A DNA stretch of 64,000 nucleotides from Balaenoptera acutorostrata (taxonomy: Eukaryota > Chordata > Mammalia > Artiodactyla > Balaenopteridae): NCBI RefSeq assembly GCF_949987535.1, contig NC_080067.1:51210910-51274909 (forward strand), read 5' to 3'. Positions 1 to 12,448 of this stretch are shown here, in pieces. The position numbers and the translations under genes are program-made. Each line of letters opens with the position of its first letter. Position 1 is the first letter of the stretch. Below the pieces are notes generated by a model. It did not search any database and was not told the origin of the DNA. It saw only the letters and a program-made list of their open reading frames with translations.

Positions 1-482
1 GTAATCATTTAGAACTGTTCTAAATCTCTAAGATTTCAAATTCTTTCTCCTCTTTCCCTTCTACTATCTGCTCTGCTTTGACTACATGATAGGTAGACCT
101 CTGAAGTCAGTCTACCTGTATAGTTCTGACCATTGACCCTATAAACATAGATTTTATAATCACAGCTTGTAAGCTGGTAGTGGTTATTTATTTAGGATGT
201 TGATGGTCAGAACAACAACTTGAACTCCTAAAAAAGTTGAGAAATTCTGACTGGTAAACTCTTAAACTTCAGACTCAGACTATGCATTTTAATAAAAATT
301 AAAAATATCAAACAGTTATCTATTCTAGATTTGGATAGACACTATTTTCACCTTCTTTTAATTTCCTAGTTATGAATATATACAGAATTCCAGGAAAAAT
401 GTAATACAAAAGTGTTTTTTTCTCTTTAAATGATTAAAATCATTATATTAACCATATTATTGCTTTTGGTTTTAGACTATCC
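1..482. other. AT-rich DNA, no gene recognised
   Basis: No long reading frame and no repeat family that I recognise. The stretch ends where L1 3' sequence begins. Confidence 0.6.
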
Positions 483-1237
483 TCAAAAGTGGGAATGTAA
501 ATTGGTACAGCCACTATGGACAACAGTATGGAGGTTCCTTAAAAAAAACTAAAAATAGAGCTACCATATGACCCTGCAATCCCAGTCCTGGGCATATATC
601 TGGAGAAAAGCATGGTCCTAAAGGATGCATGCTCCCCAATGTTCATTGCAGCACTGTTTACGATAGCCAAGACATTGAAGCAACCTAAATGTCCATCAAC
701 AGAAGAATGGATAAAGATGTGTACCTATGTACAATTGAATATTACTCAGCCATTAAAAAGAATGAAGTAATGCCATTTGCAGCAACATGGATGAACCTAG
801 TAAGTCAGACTTACTTCACTTCTCTTTCTCAGAGAAAGAGAAATATTGTATGATATCCCTTATATGCAGAATCTAAAAAGAGATGATACAAATGAACTTA
901 TTTACAAAACAGAAACAGACTCACAGACTTAGAGAATGAACTTATGGTTACCAGTGGGGGAAGGATGGGGAGAAGGGATAGTTAGGGAGTTTGGGATCAA
1001 CATGTACACACTGCTATATTTAAAATGGATAATCAACAAGGACCTGCTGTATAGCACAGGGAACTCTGCTGAATGTTATGTGGCAGCCTGGATGGGAGGG
1101 GAGTTTGTGGGAGAATGAATACTTGTATATGTATGGCTGAGTCCCTCTGCTGCACACCTGAAACTATCACAACATTGTTAACTGGCTATACTCCAATATA
1201 AAATAAAAAGTTAAAAAAAATTAAGAATAAAAAAAAA
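483..1237 (+). mobile_element. L1 3'-end fragment (ORF2 C-terminus plus 3'UTR)
   Basis: The sequence reads as the last part of L1 ORF2 (the region encoding 'PLLGIYP'- and 'EWIK'-like peptides, frameshifted). An artiodactyl-type L1 3'UTR and an A-rich tail near 1200-1237 follow. A small open frame at 936-1118 lies inside the 3'UTR and is not a gene. The 5' edge falls about 30 nt of L1 sequence beyond the point where the neighbouring plus-strand piece at 2327-3858 stops. The order of the pieces is therefore odd. The exact edges are uncertain by about 10 bp. Confidence 0.85.
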
Positions 1238-2326
1238 GTATCTTTTTAATGTGTTGTTGGATTCGGTTTGCTAGTATTTTGTTGAGGATTTTTACATCTA
1301 TGCTCATCAGTGATATTGGACTGTAATTTTCTTTTTTTGTGATATCTTTGTCTGGTTTTGGTATCAGAGTGATGGTGGCCTCATAGAATGAGTTTGGGAG
1401 TGTTCCTTCCTCTGCAATTTTTTGGAAGACTTTCAGAAGGGTAGGTGTAAACTCTTCTCTAAATTTTTGATAGAATTCGCCTGTGACACCATCTGGTCCC
1501 GGACTTTTGTTTGTTGGAAGACTTTTAATCAGTTTCAATTTCAGTACTTGTGATTGGTCTGTTCACATTTTCTATTTCTTCTTGGTTCAGTCTTGGAAGG
1601 TATACCTTTCCAAGAATTTGTCCATTTCTTCTAGTTTGTCCATTTTATTGGCATAGAGTTGCCTGTAGTAGTGTCTTATGATCCTTTGTATTTATATGGT
1701 GTCCATTGTAACTTCTCCTTTTTCATTTCTAATTTTATTGAGTTGAGTCCTCTCCCTTTTTTCTTGATGAATCTGGCTAAAGGTATATCAATTTTGTTTA
1801 TCTTCTCAAAGAACCAGCTTTTAGGTTTGTTGGTCTTTGTTATTGCTTTCTTCATTTCTATTTCATTTATTTCTGCTCTGATATTTATGATTTCTTTCAT
1901 TCTACAAACTTTGGGTTTTGTTTGTTCTTCTTTCTCTAGCTGCTTCAGGTGTAAGGTTAGGTTGTTTATTTGAGATTTTTCTTGTTTCTTGAGGTAAGAT
2001 TGTATTGTTATAAACTTCCCTTGTAGAATTGCTTTTGCTGCATCCCATAGGTTTTGGATTGTCATACTTTTGTTGTCATTTGTCTCTAGGTATAGTTTTA
2101 TTTCCTCTTTAAGTTATTCAGTGATCCACGGCTTATTTAGTAACATATTATTTAGCCTCCATGTGTTTGTGTTTTTTACAGATTTTCTTTCCTGTAATTG
2201 ATTTTTAATCTCATAGAGTTGTGGATGGAAAAGATACTTGATATGATTCCAATTTTTTAAAATTTCCTGAGGCTAGATTTATGACCCAAGATGTGATCTA
2301 TCCTGGAGAATGTTCCACGTACACTT
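1238..2326 (-). mobile_element. L1 ORF2 segment, inverted
   Basis: On the minus strand this encodes decayed ORF2 from the end of the endonuclease domain through the linker into the fingers of the reverse transcriptase. 'KSPGPDG'- and '[10 protein letters not shown]'-like peptides are readable, broken by frameshifts. At 2326-2327 the strand flips, and L1 continues on the plus strand further downstream in ORF2 after a gap of roughly 80 codons. An inverted 5' piece joined to a direct 3' piece with a deletion at the junction is the established signature of twin priming during L1 insertion. Confidence 0.85.
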
Positions 2327-3858
2327 GAGATATATGACAAACCCACAGAAAACATCATTCTCAATGGTAAAAAAAATGAGAGCTTTTCCTCTAAGATAAG
2401 GAACAAGACTAAGATGTCCACTCTCACCACTATTATTCAACATAGTTTTGGAAGTCCTAGACATGGAAATCAGAGAAGAAAAAGAAATAAAAGGAATACA
2501 AAGTGGAAAAGAAGAAGTAAAACTGTCACTGTTTGAAGATGACATGAAACTATGTGTAGCAAATCCTAAAGATGGCACCAGAAAACTACTAGAGCTCATC
2601 AATGAATTTGGTAAAGTTGCAGGATACAAAATTAATGCACAGAAATCTCTTGCATTCCTATACACTAACGATGAAAGATTAGAAACAGAAATCAAGAAAC
2701 AATCCCATTTATCATTGCATCAAAAAGAATAAAATACCCAGGAATAAACCTACCTAAGGAGGCAAAAGACCTCTACTCAGAAAACTATAAGACACTGATG
2801 AAAGAAATCAAAGATGACACAAACAGATAGACAGATATACTGTGTTCTTGGATTGGAAGAATCAATATTGTGAAAATGACTATACTACCCACAGCAATCT
2901 ACAGATTCAGTGCAATCCCTATCAGATTACCAATGACATTTTTCACAGAATTAGAACAAAAAATTTTACAATTTGTATGGAAACACAAAAGATCACGGAT
3001 GGCCAAAGCAATATTGAGAAAGAAAAATGGAGCTGGAGGAATCAGACTTCCTGACTTCAGACTATACTACAAAACTACAGTAATCAAGACAGTATGGTAC
3101 TGGCACAAAAACAGAAATATAGATCAGTGGAAAAGGATAGAAAGACCAGAGATAAACCCATGCACCTATGGTCACCTAATCTATGACAAAGGAGGCAAGA
3201 ATATATAATGGAGAAAAGACAGTCTCTTCAATAAATGGTGCTGGGAAAATTGGACAGCTGCATGTAAAAGAATGAAATTAGAACACTCCCTACCAACATA
3301 CACAAAAGTAAACTCAAAATGGGTTAAAGACCTAAATGTAAGGCTGGATACTATAAAACTCTTAGAGGAGAGCATAGGCAGAACACTCTGTGACATAAAT
3401 CACAGCAAGATCTTTTTTGATCCACCTCCTAGAGTAATGAAAATAAAAACAAAAATAAACAAATGGGACCTAATGAAACTTAAAAAACTTTTTCACACCA
3501 AAGGAAACCATAAACAACTTGAAAAGACAACCTTCATAATGGGAGAAAATATTTGCAAACAAAGTAACCAACAAGGGATTAATTTGCAAAATATACAAAC
3601 AGCTTATGCAGCTCAATATCAAAAAAACAAACAACCCAGTCAAAAAATGGGCAGAAGATCTAAATACACATTTCTCCAAAGAAGACATGCAGATGGCTGA
3701 CAAACACATGGAAAGATTCTCAACATCACTAATTATTAGAGAAATGCAAATCAAAACTACAATGAGGTATCACCTCGCACAGGTCAGAATGGCCATCATC
3801 AAAAAATCTACAAACAATAAATGCTGAAAAGGGTGTGGAGAAAAAACAAAAAAAAACA
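2327..3858 (+). mobile_element. L1 ORF2 segment, direct orientation
   Basis: The plus strand encodes decayed ORF2 from 'KPTANI'-like sequence through the reverse transcriptase catalytic box to the C-terminal Cys region. The usual FADD box reads FEDD at about 2534-2545, so the alanine is replaced. Several frameshifts and stops are present. The element stops at the codons for the first Cys pair, followed by an A-rich run (about 3840-3857), and has no 3'UTR. Either the 3' end was lost or the RNA ended prematurely. Together with 1238-2326 it probably forms one 5'-inverted insertion. Confidence 0.85.
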
Positions 3859-4959
3859 GTAGACAGTGGCTGAGATTTACTGTTATCATTTTGGGATGTT
3901 TGAGACAGCTGATGAATATAAATGGGGTAAAAAAATGAAAGGAAAAAAACTAATCATATATAGCTCTTTATCATAAAGTAAGAGGCACAATGTAGACTCA
4001 GCTTGGAGAGTACACTCAAATTCGTGTTCAGCAGGCAAGAACGAGGGTATCTATGTGTATTCCTAGAGGGTGCATTAGAGGACAATGGACACGATAAATT
4101 TACATGGCACATAGTAAGACTGAAACAAAGAAAACTAAAAATGTTTAGGACTGTTTCCCATTGGAATAATTTCTGTGGCCTGCTTAACGATTTGAATCAA
4201 AGTGTCAGTATGGATATTGTCATGTATTTAGGATTAACATCGTGGAGCATTATGGACTCACAGAGATATTTCAAGAAACCTTGAATGTATTCTATTTTCT
4301 TGAAGATAGGACAGCAGCCATGCATTTTGAGGTTGCTTTCTAGTGTGATTTAACAACTCTTGTCTTTCAGTCAAGCTAAATAGCATTGCTTGTTAGTGTT
4401 TACAAAATTTGATTTATGTAGTTTCTTAGCAACTGGTGTATTTTAATGATGGTCTCTATTACATAAACAGTATTGTGATTATATGAGCTGAAAGAATAAA
4501 TTCCAAGGCTATGGAACAACACTTATTCCATATTAACCTCACCAATACCTAGTATTACCAAGCCTCTTGGCCTTGCCAATATGATAGGTGAAAAATATCA
4601 TATTGTTTTAACGTGCATTATTTGATTATAAAAGAAGTTGAGCATCTTTTTCAGGACCACCATTACTATTCACTCCCCAGTGATGCCCAGCTGAGAGGAT
4701 GACTTAGAGTTGAAATGTAGGCTACAAACAGCCTCCCAACCTATGTGCTGTGGTGGTTTTTTTGCTGCCGGAGGAAGGGGAGATTTTTCTAATTCATAGC
4801 AAACTATCACAATAGCTAATAGAGGCACTGATTTGCTTAGATATTCTTTGGCTATTATTCTGTGAACTTGTTCACATTTATTTTGATATCTTTTAATGTT
4901 AAGCATATTTTTCCTATGTGATATGAGCTGCAAATAAATTTCAGTGTTTCCTTTGAGTT
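3859..4959. other. Unique-looking DNA
   Basis: Short open frames such as 4003-4284 exist but lack recognisable domains or coding-like composition. I see no repeat family. Confidence 0.5.
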
Positions 4960-5400
4960 GGTTGTTTTATTTTTATCTGTGATATTTTTTCACCATACAA
5001 AAGTTTTAAATTTTTTATAGTAAAGTTTATCACCTTTTCCTTGTTATGCTTATAAAGCATAACATAAGGAGATATTCCCCCATATTTTCCTTTTTATATT
5101 TAAAGTTGCAAATTTATGTTAAATCTTGATCCCTCTAGAATACATTTTGGTGTAGGACTGAGCTAGAAACCAGCTTTATCTTATTTCCAAATAACTAATC
5201 ATTTTCCCCCACATTGAAATGTCACTTCTAACATTAACTCTAATATATACTGAAATCTATTTCTGGGTATTTTTCTGCTCTGGCTATTTGTCCAAGTACA
5301 CTGAACTAGTTTACTATTCTAGGTTTACAATATAATTTAAAGTAGGAGAATGAAATCTACCTCACTTTTTTTCCCCATAATCAATTGCCTAATCTTAAAT
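4960..5400 (-). mobile_element. Old L1 (L1M-type) ORF2 fragment
   Basis: On the minus strand the sequence matches, with heavy decay, the C-terminal half of mammalian L1 ORF2: the 'W-I/F-D-L' and 'Y-Q-I' rich region, visible in antisense as the typical 'tttggtgtaggactgagctag' type text. It is much more diverged than the L1s at 43-61 kb. Edges are approximate. Confidence 0.55.
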
Positions 5401-6309
5401 GTTCACTATCATAGAGAATCTTTAGTTCCAAAATTTCAAAACAAACATCTAGCTGTCATTTTAATTAGTATAATATTTAATACGGAGTTTAAAAAACTGG
5501 TTTCAATGTGAATGGAAACGATAAAAAACTAGAATGTAGTGGAGTCTTACATGAAAATACATCTTGAAAAAAAAGGAACCAATAAATCAGAAATATAGAC
5601 TATTTATAGAAGACTCTGGATAAAATGAGATGTTTGAGTCCTACTGCTCATCAGTGATGCATTCATTAGGAAGCTTTTCTCTTTCATGAATTCTGTTCTT
5701 GCTTAATATCGAGTTTCTGTTGGCTTAACTGCACTATACTCATAGGTCCTGCAACATCACCCCGATGCTTTACAGCAAAGGTAATATTCTGGTGACATTT
5801 GACTGGGCGGTTGAGGTCAGACTTCTTTCACCTCCTGGATTGACCTACTTGCATATTTATTTTACCAAGTCATATCCTGTAGATCTGTCTCTAAGTATGT
5901 ATGTCATGACCATATTCTAATACTAAGACCCTGAGATTTTACCTCACCTTGCTGATTGTCCTAGATCCTACCCGGGTAATTCCCTGTCAATTCCAACTGT
6001 CTGCTACTAAACCAGGATATACAAATTATATTCATGCTAGATGCTGAAAAAGATAGAGAATAAATGCAAGAAATAAGCCTTGTTTGTAATTACTTGAAAA
6101 ACTTGCAATGTTTTTATTTTTGCAAAATCACTAACCAGCAGCACCTCTATTGTACCCACACATCAACTCAACTATATATCAAAAATTTAATAGCACTAAT
6201 ATTAAATCACACTTCTGTATTTGGGCAAACATATAGCACAAAAAATAATAAACAGAAAGGTATTTGAATTTGAGGATTTAATTATGTTACATGGGAACAA
6301 TCTGAAAAT
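5401..6309. other. Unique-looking DNA
   Basis: AT-rich. The segment 5690-6000 is somewhat more GC-rich and complex than its surroundings, but I could not assign it to a family or a gene. Confidence 0.45.
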
Positions 6310-7225
6310 AAAAATTATTATGAGGACAGCCTGGTCATCCTCCCCTCGCCTCAAACTCTAATCAAGCCTCTTTAATCTCCACTTCTGGATCCATTGCCCA
6401 TCTGCCACTGATTCCTAAACCTATTTCACCGTGCTCTGTGGAACTCACAATGAGTTATATCCTCAACCTTATCTTTAGACATTTCCTTCACCTTCTTGTA
6501 CTGAGAGATTGATTGAAAGCAGACCATTTCTTGATGACAACTAAAACAACGATCCATAAAAACTCTTCATCCATATTTCCTTCTAGTTTCTGCATTTTTC
6601 TCTGTTCCCCTTTATAGCAAAATTTCTGGAAATAATTGACTGTAGAATCTCAACTTCTAATTTCTCTCCTCTTTCTCTCAAGCCAATTTCTATGAAGCTT
6701 TTCATGGAAAAGCCCCCAGCATTTCATGGAAAGTACTCTTATAAATGTCAATATTGGACTGTCATTACCATTTGACAAAGTTGATTTCTGTCACCTTGCT
6801 GTCCTGATTTTATCTAACTTTAGTAGCAAATTAAAAAAAAACAAAAGTCTCTTTTGTTGGTTACTCCTCATTTTTCCAAAGTTTTATCTTTAGAACAGTC
6901 ATGCATTTATTTATTTGTTTGTTTCTTGATCTATCTATACTCTCTCCCTTGGTGATCTTATCTGGTCTCATGGTCTTTCTCTATAAATAATGGCTCTTAT
7001 CTTCGTATTTCCAGCCTAACCTGCCTTCTCAACTCTAGGCTCATATGCCCAACTACTTTATACTACCTTTTTCTATTCTTAAAAAAAGTTTCAAACTTAT
7101 ACGCCAACCCCCCACCCCCCAAATTCTCTATGCGTCTTTCTATCCTGCTCTTCCCAAGTCTTCCTCTCTCAGAAGAGAATTACAAGCCTGTTCTTATATT
7201 TGCTTATGCCGAACCTCTTGCTATC

Positions 7226-7534
7226 TTTTTTTTTTGTTTGTTTGTTTTTAATTTGGCTGCATCTGGTCTTAGTTGCAGCACGCGAGATCTTTCGTTGCAG
7301 CACGCAGGCTTCTCTATAGTTGTTACACGCATGTTCCAGAGCACGTGGGCTTTTCAGCAGGTGGGCTCTGCAGCTGTGGTGCGTGGGCTCTCTAGTTGTG
7401 GCACGCAGGCTCTAGAGCGCATGGGCTTAGTTGCCGCGCAGCATGTGGGATCTTAGTTTCCCGACCAGGGATCAAACCCATGTGCCCTGCATTGGAAGAT
7501 GGATTCTTAACCACTGGACCACCAGGGAAGTCCC
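7226..7534 (-). mobile_element. CHR-type tRNA-derived SINE (CHR-1 like)
   Basis: Read on the minus strand it begins 'gggacttccctggtggtcc', the tRNA-derived head with Pol III A-box and B-box-like text, runs through the CHR body and ends in an A-rich tail (T run 7226-7235 on the plus strand). Such SINEs are known from cetaceans and their relatives. Possible degenerate flanking duplication: 'ctcttgctatc' before and 'ctctcgcatcac' after. The open frame at 7130-7456 is a shadow. Confidence 0.9.
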
Positions 7535-7859
7535 TCTCGCATCACTTTTGATTCTCCTCTTTCTTTCATGTCATCCAGGCCATTGAAACTATCTTCAAAA
7601 TTCCAGGATCTGACTGCTGTCAAACATCTCTATTGCTACTACTCCTGTCCAAGTCACTGCCATCTTTCACTTGGATTATTGCTATAGACACCTCATTGTT
7701 TTTCCTGCTTCTTGTTTTGCTGCCCTATGTTTTATTCTTAGAAAAGCAGCCAGAATGACCCATTAAACGCCCTTAAGTGTTGTTGTAGTTTTCATATGAA
7801 TATATAATAGTTAAAATTCATAAAACTCTAAAGAAAAACATCTATTTAATTGTGAGATA

Positions 7860-7935
7860 ATTTAATACATGTGTATATATAAATGTATATATGTGTGTAT
7901 ATATGTATACACACATATAGACATATATTTAACTT
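7860..7935. repeat. TA/TG-rich simple repeat
   Basis: Alternating purine-pyrimidine tract of TATA, TGTG and CACA runs, partly self-complementary. Confidence 0.85.
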
Positions 7936-8585
7936 AAAAAAAAAACAACCTTAAGTCAGTTTATGTCGCTTCTGTGCTCAAAAATGCTAATGGCTCCAAA
8001 TGTCTTTCTACTCTTAAGTGTTACCACTGATTTTAAAGGTCCTTCTCCATGATGGCTGTTCCCATTACCCCATTACTCTTGGCCTATTTCTTTCTTCTCT
8101 CTCTTCATCTCTTATTATTCTCCACTTCATTTACAAATATATAGTCACATTAACCTCTTTTTTATATCTGGACCGTGCGAGGAATGCTCCCATCTCAGAC
8201 ACTTTACACTGTTTTTCCTATTATACTTTCTGGAACATCCTTTCTCCAGGTATCACCAAGGTTCATCTCCCCTCCTTTTTAGGCCTATGTTTAAATATTA
8301 AATGAGGTCTTTCCTGACTACTTTAAATTGCAAAGTGCATTCCCCCTTCCCCATCACTCCTTTTGTTTCCCCTCCTTTGTTTCCATGGTTCTTATTGCCA
8401 TCTCCCCAACTATATGGTCTACTGATTTCCTTGTTCATATTCTGTCTTCATAATGTAAACTTGAGATGTTTTGTCTGTCTGTTTGCTGGTATATCCCAGA
8501 GCCTGGAAGAAGCTTTCTATGGTAGGTGCTTTATGGTAGACGCTCAATAATATTCAGTGCACAAGTAAATAAAAAAGAATCTACT

Positions 8586-10441
8586 TTTTTGGAATGATTA
8601 AAATGTAGTTTTTTTTTTAATTTAGTGATTTTTGAATAGTCTCAGGGTGAAATTTTAGAATTTTATTAAAATAAAAATCAATATAGCATAAGGGTAAATA
8701 TGACAGTGAAAATGTATAAAAGTGAATTTTCATTATGTCACATGAACCCTGTTAGAGCAAAGGAGGCATTTACTTTATAACATATTTCTCATTAAATCAC
8801 AATATATCTATTATTTTATGTAATTTAATAATTCATAGAACAAATTTGTCAGGTGTTGTAGCTGCTGAAAATATCACATTGAACAATACAGTCATTGTTG
8901 AGTCCTTTAGAGATCTATGTCTAGTGATCTACGTCCAGTGGCAATGGACTGTGCAAGGAATGCATGGTCATAATCAATTTTAGAACGTCTCCAGTTTCCC
9001 ACATATAAACTGTGTCCCTTAAGACTAAGGAAATGGAAATATATAAAGTGGGATTTATAAAAATTAAAATATGCATTTTGTCCAAGTTGTTCCAAATAGA
9101 ACTGATCTAAATCATAACTGTTAGCAAGACTGTGAAACCAGATTGTAAGTAACTGAACAAACTTTCTAGTTTGCCTTATCATAATTTTATATGAATATAT
9201 ATGAATAAAATGGTGAAATAATAATTCATAACAGATAAAATCATATGCTGCCCCATAAAGGTGTCAAAACCTGGTATCAGTCTTCTTATTTTAAGAAAAG
9301 TCATCACTTTTGATTCCTGCATTTTACTAATTTGATGACTGGGCAGTAGTTATCATCTAGCCACAAGGCTAATTTAATCATTTGGATCTGAATGTCCCCA
9401 TGGTAGTGCTATTTCAATACTGGCACATTTTTAGTTCTCTGTTCATAATTAGTCTTATGAAAACCATTTTTACATAATTTAAATCTACTTCTTGCTTCTA
9501 GTAATTGCATATCTAATTTACTGTGAAAAGAAGAAGCCAATATTGCATCTGCTAAAGTAACTAAAAAGCACAACTGAAAGCATCATCCACTAATGATTTT
9601 TATCATTTAGCTTTACATTGTTAACTTTTGGAACTTCACAAAATATAGTTGCTTTGGGTCAGAACTTTGAATTACAACTTCAGTTTGGAAGAGAAATTAT
9701 GTCTTGGCAAGAAAGAATACTTTATTACACACCACAAATTTCTTGTTGATAGTTATGTAAGGAAAGCAATCCAATAACCACCACTGATAGCAAACATTAT
9801 ACTTTAAAGAAAGCTGATTTTCTTTTTTTTAGCTGAAGCCCAAGGGACAAATATTCAGCAGTAGAAAATATTTTGAACAGCCGTGTAATTGTAAAATATG
9901 TTTGAAGAAGTGCTTACTTCATTATCGTTGTGCTTCCCTTTAGTTGTAAACCATTCTGCTCCATAGAAAACTGTCTTGAGCAAAATGATGACTTTGGTCA
10001 TGTCAGCCTAAGACTCAGTGGGGTTGCTCTGTGAAATTAAAGGGTCACTGGCAAACTCATAGGGACTCACAGCTAGGTAACACCCAAGTCATTTGAATAA
10101 AAATACCAATTTTGCACAATACTTTCAACTTTTCAGAGTATTTTTATATCAATGATTTCATCTGGCTTTCTTAACTATGGTATATCATCAAGTAATAGAA
10201 TCAAGAAAATAACACTAAATAATTTAACGTATATTAAATTCTACTAATGAGTAGAATCTGTTGGTATTATTATTACCAATCTCAAATTTAGGACAAAATA
10301 AATATCTGTTTACTCCACAGATTTTGAGAAACACCAAATTATGTTTATTTCTCTACAGAATCAATAATCTAAGTATGATTTTTAAATTTATTTTGTTTCC
10401 TTTTTCCTCCCTGGTTGTAACATGTCCCTTTCAATTTACCT
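8586..10441. other. AT-rich DNA, no gene recognised
   Basis: Only short frames such as 8907-9182, none with a recognisable domain. No repeat family recognised by eye. Confidence 0.5.
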
Positions 10442-10456
10442 CCTATGTTGGTTTTT

Positions 10457-10785
10457 TTTGTTTGTTTGTTTGTTTGTTTTAGAAATTCACGTTCTTATTT
10501 TATTGATTGATTGATCGATTGATTGCTGTGTTGGGTCTTCGTTTCTGTGCGAGGGCTTTCTCTAGTTGTGGCAAGTGGGGACCACTCTTCATCGCGTTGT
10601 GCGGGCCTCTCACCATCACGGCCTCTCTTGTTGCGGAGCACAGGCTCCAGATGCGCAGGCTCAGCAATTGTGGCTCACGGGCCCAGCTGCTCCATGGCAT
10701 GTGGGATCCTCCCAGACCAGGGCTCGAACCCGTGTCCCCTGCATTGGCAGGCAGACTCCCAACCACTGTGCCACCAGGGAAGCCC
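10457..10785 (-). mobile_element. CHR-2 SINE with target-site duplication
   Basis: The minus strand starts with 'ggggcttccctggtggcaca' and shows the CHR body. A (TTTG)n/(TTGA)n stretch on the plus strand represents its A-rich tail. A 15-bp direct duplication 'cctatgttggttttt' occurs at 10442-10456 and 10786-10800, flanking the element exactly, so the boundaries are well supported. Five overlapping open frames in this interval are SINE shadows. Confidence 0.95.
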
Positions 10786-10800
10786 CCTATGTTGGTTTTT

Positions 10801-12124
10801 GATGTGGCTACTTGATTTCCAGTTCTTCCTATCACTCTTTGAGGGTATCTTCCAAAGCATTATTGTTGATAGAAGATGATATCTCATCAGACAGAAGAGA
10901 ATTTTCCTTCATAAGTTGTATTCTGCAATTCCTGCTGGAACATCTAGTCAAATTCTCATGGTCCATGTGTAGTACTAATGGCCCTGACATCTAATTCCAT
11001 CAAGAAATATTTAATTTCTCCAAAGGTTTACTACTCATGGTTTCCTTACCCTCAAGCAGTAAGCTACTTTAGCTTAAATGAAAACTTTATTTTCTCATTT
11101 TTTCTTGATTTGAATAAATGGTAGTGATTTTGGAACCCTACACGATCGGCAAGGTATTTATTTTACCTTTTTGCTTCAGAAGATTTCATACAGTATAGCA
11201 CAGACTTATCAGAACCTCAATGAAGATTTTTCACTGACCATAATTCCCAACTATTGCTTAAATTTTAGTTCCTACCTCTGTCTTGGCAAATTCTTCTGTA
11301 ATTTTTCTGGACTTCAGTTATTAGGAACAGGTTTTATGAAAATTTAAATTTCATGGAAAGTGTGATGTTCCAAATGAACTCCAGTTTGAAATGGGATGTC
11401 AGATCTACCTGTTATTTACCTGATTTTTCAAGCCTACACTCAAGCTAATAGATCATCTTTATTTCTGCTTTCATGTGAGGGGGTTGGCAATAGAGATTAA
11501 AATACCACACCACATCCCTTCTATTCCTATTTGAAGTGTTTCCAAGTAAAGTAAAAGGTATATTTTTAAAAGTCTTGTGATAGTATTTTTTCTACTGCTT
11601 GGCTAAGTCTTTGTTTTGATGTTTAATTTCTGTGTGAACCTCAGCTAAAACGTTATGTTTAAGTAAGTGCTTATGGGTTCACAAAGGCATTTTGTGGCCT
11701 GTCCATGAAGTTTGTAGACAGACTTCTGAGAGAGGAATCTAGATAATCACTGAAAACTAATTATGTTCTATCGGATCATTAGTCACATTCTGAACTATAT
11801 TTTATAATTTTCTCATCAACAGGAAACAGTACCCTATAACCCGATGGTACAAGACAGAAAAGTCACAAACCAAGATATTTGCAATATATTTCTTTCATTG
11901 TAACAAAAAATGGGAAGTATGCATGCAATACACTTGGTTTTTAATAAATATAAATGTCCTAAGTAGAAGAATTTTTTGTATAAAACATCACTTTATAATT
12001 ATGAGAAAACTATTTAAATTCTTTGTTCACATCTTCACTTCCACACTTTAAGTATGAGTATAATGTATTTTTGTTAATTCAGATGAACTCATAAGCATAT
12101 CATCCTTATTAAGCAGACTCATAT
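10801..12124. other. Unique-looking DNA
   Basis: No intact gene. Minus-strand text at about 10815-10960 gives a Glu/Asn/Ser-rich, coiled-coil-like peptide across frames, with stops. It might be a relic of a coding sequence, but I cannot assign it. Confidence 0.4.
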
Positions 12125-12138
12125 AAAAACTTAGAGTA

Positions 12139-12434
12139 GGGCTTCCCTGGTGGTGCAGTGGTTGAGAATCTGCCTGCCAATGCAGGGACACGGGTTCGAG
12201 CCTTGGTCTGGGAGGATCCCACATGTCACGGAGCAACTAGGCCCGTGAGCCACAACTACTGAGCCTGCGCGTCTGGAGCCTGTGCTCCGCAACAAGAGAG
12301 GCCGCGATAGTGAGAGGCCTGTGCACCGCGATGAAGAGTGGCCCCCATTTGCCGCAACTAGAGAAAGCCCTCGCACAGAAATGAAGACCCAACACAGCCA
12401 AAAATATAAATAAATAAATACTTAAAAAAAAAAA
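12139..12434 (+). mobile_element. CHR-2 SINE with target-site duplication
   Basis: Plus-strand CHR-2 starting 'gggcttccctggtggtgc', with tRNA-like B-box text 'gggttcgag', the CHR body and an A-rich tail (aaataaataaat then A16). A 14-bp duplication 'aaaaacttagagta' lies at 12125-12138 and 12435-12448. It is the opposite orientation of the copy at 10.5 kb. Minus-strand frames here are shadows. Confidence 0.95.
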
Positions 12435-12448
12435 AAAAACTTAGAGTA

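Larger units (their letters stand above)
6310..8585 (+). mobile_element. L2 LINE copy, interrupted by a CHR SINE
   Basis: Long decayed L2 in sense orientation. Around 6920-7060 the pyrimidine-rich L2 reverse-transcriptase text is recognisable ('ctcccttggtgat', 'tctggtctcatgg', 'ctcatatgcccaactac'). From 7540 to 8580 it continues through the L2 3' region to the characteristic end, 'gcctggaaga ... gctcaataat'. A SINE splits it at 7226-7534 and an AT dinucleotide-rich tract lies at 7860-7935. Open frames inside it (8018-8305, 8302-8550) are remnants or chance. Confidence 0.7.

Noticed and set aside
10500..10887. Cluster of overlapping frames of 70-118 codons
   Set aside because: All fall largely within the CHR-2 SINE bounded by its duplication. 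The same peptides recur at 12131-12376 in the other SINE.
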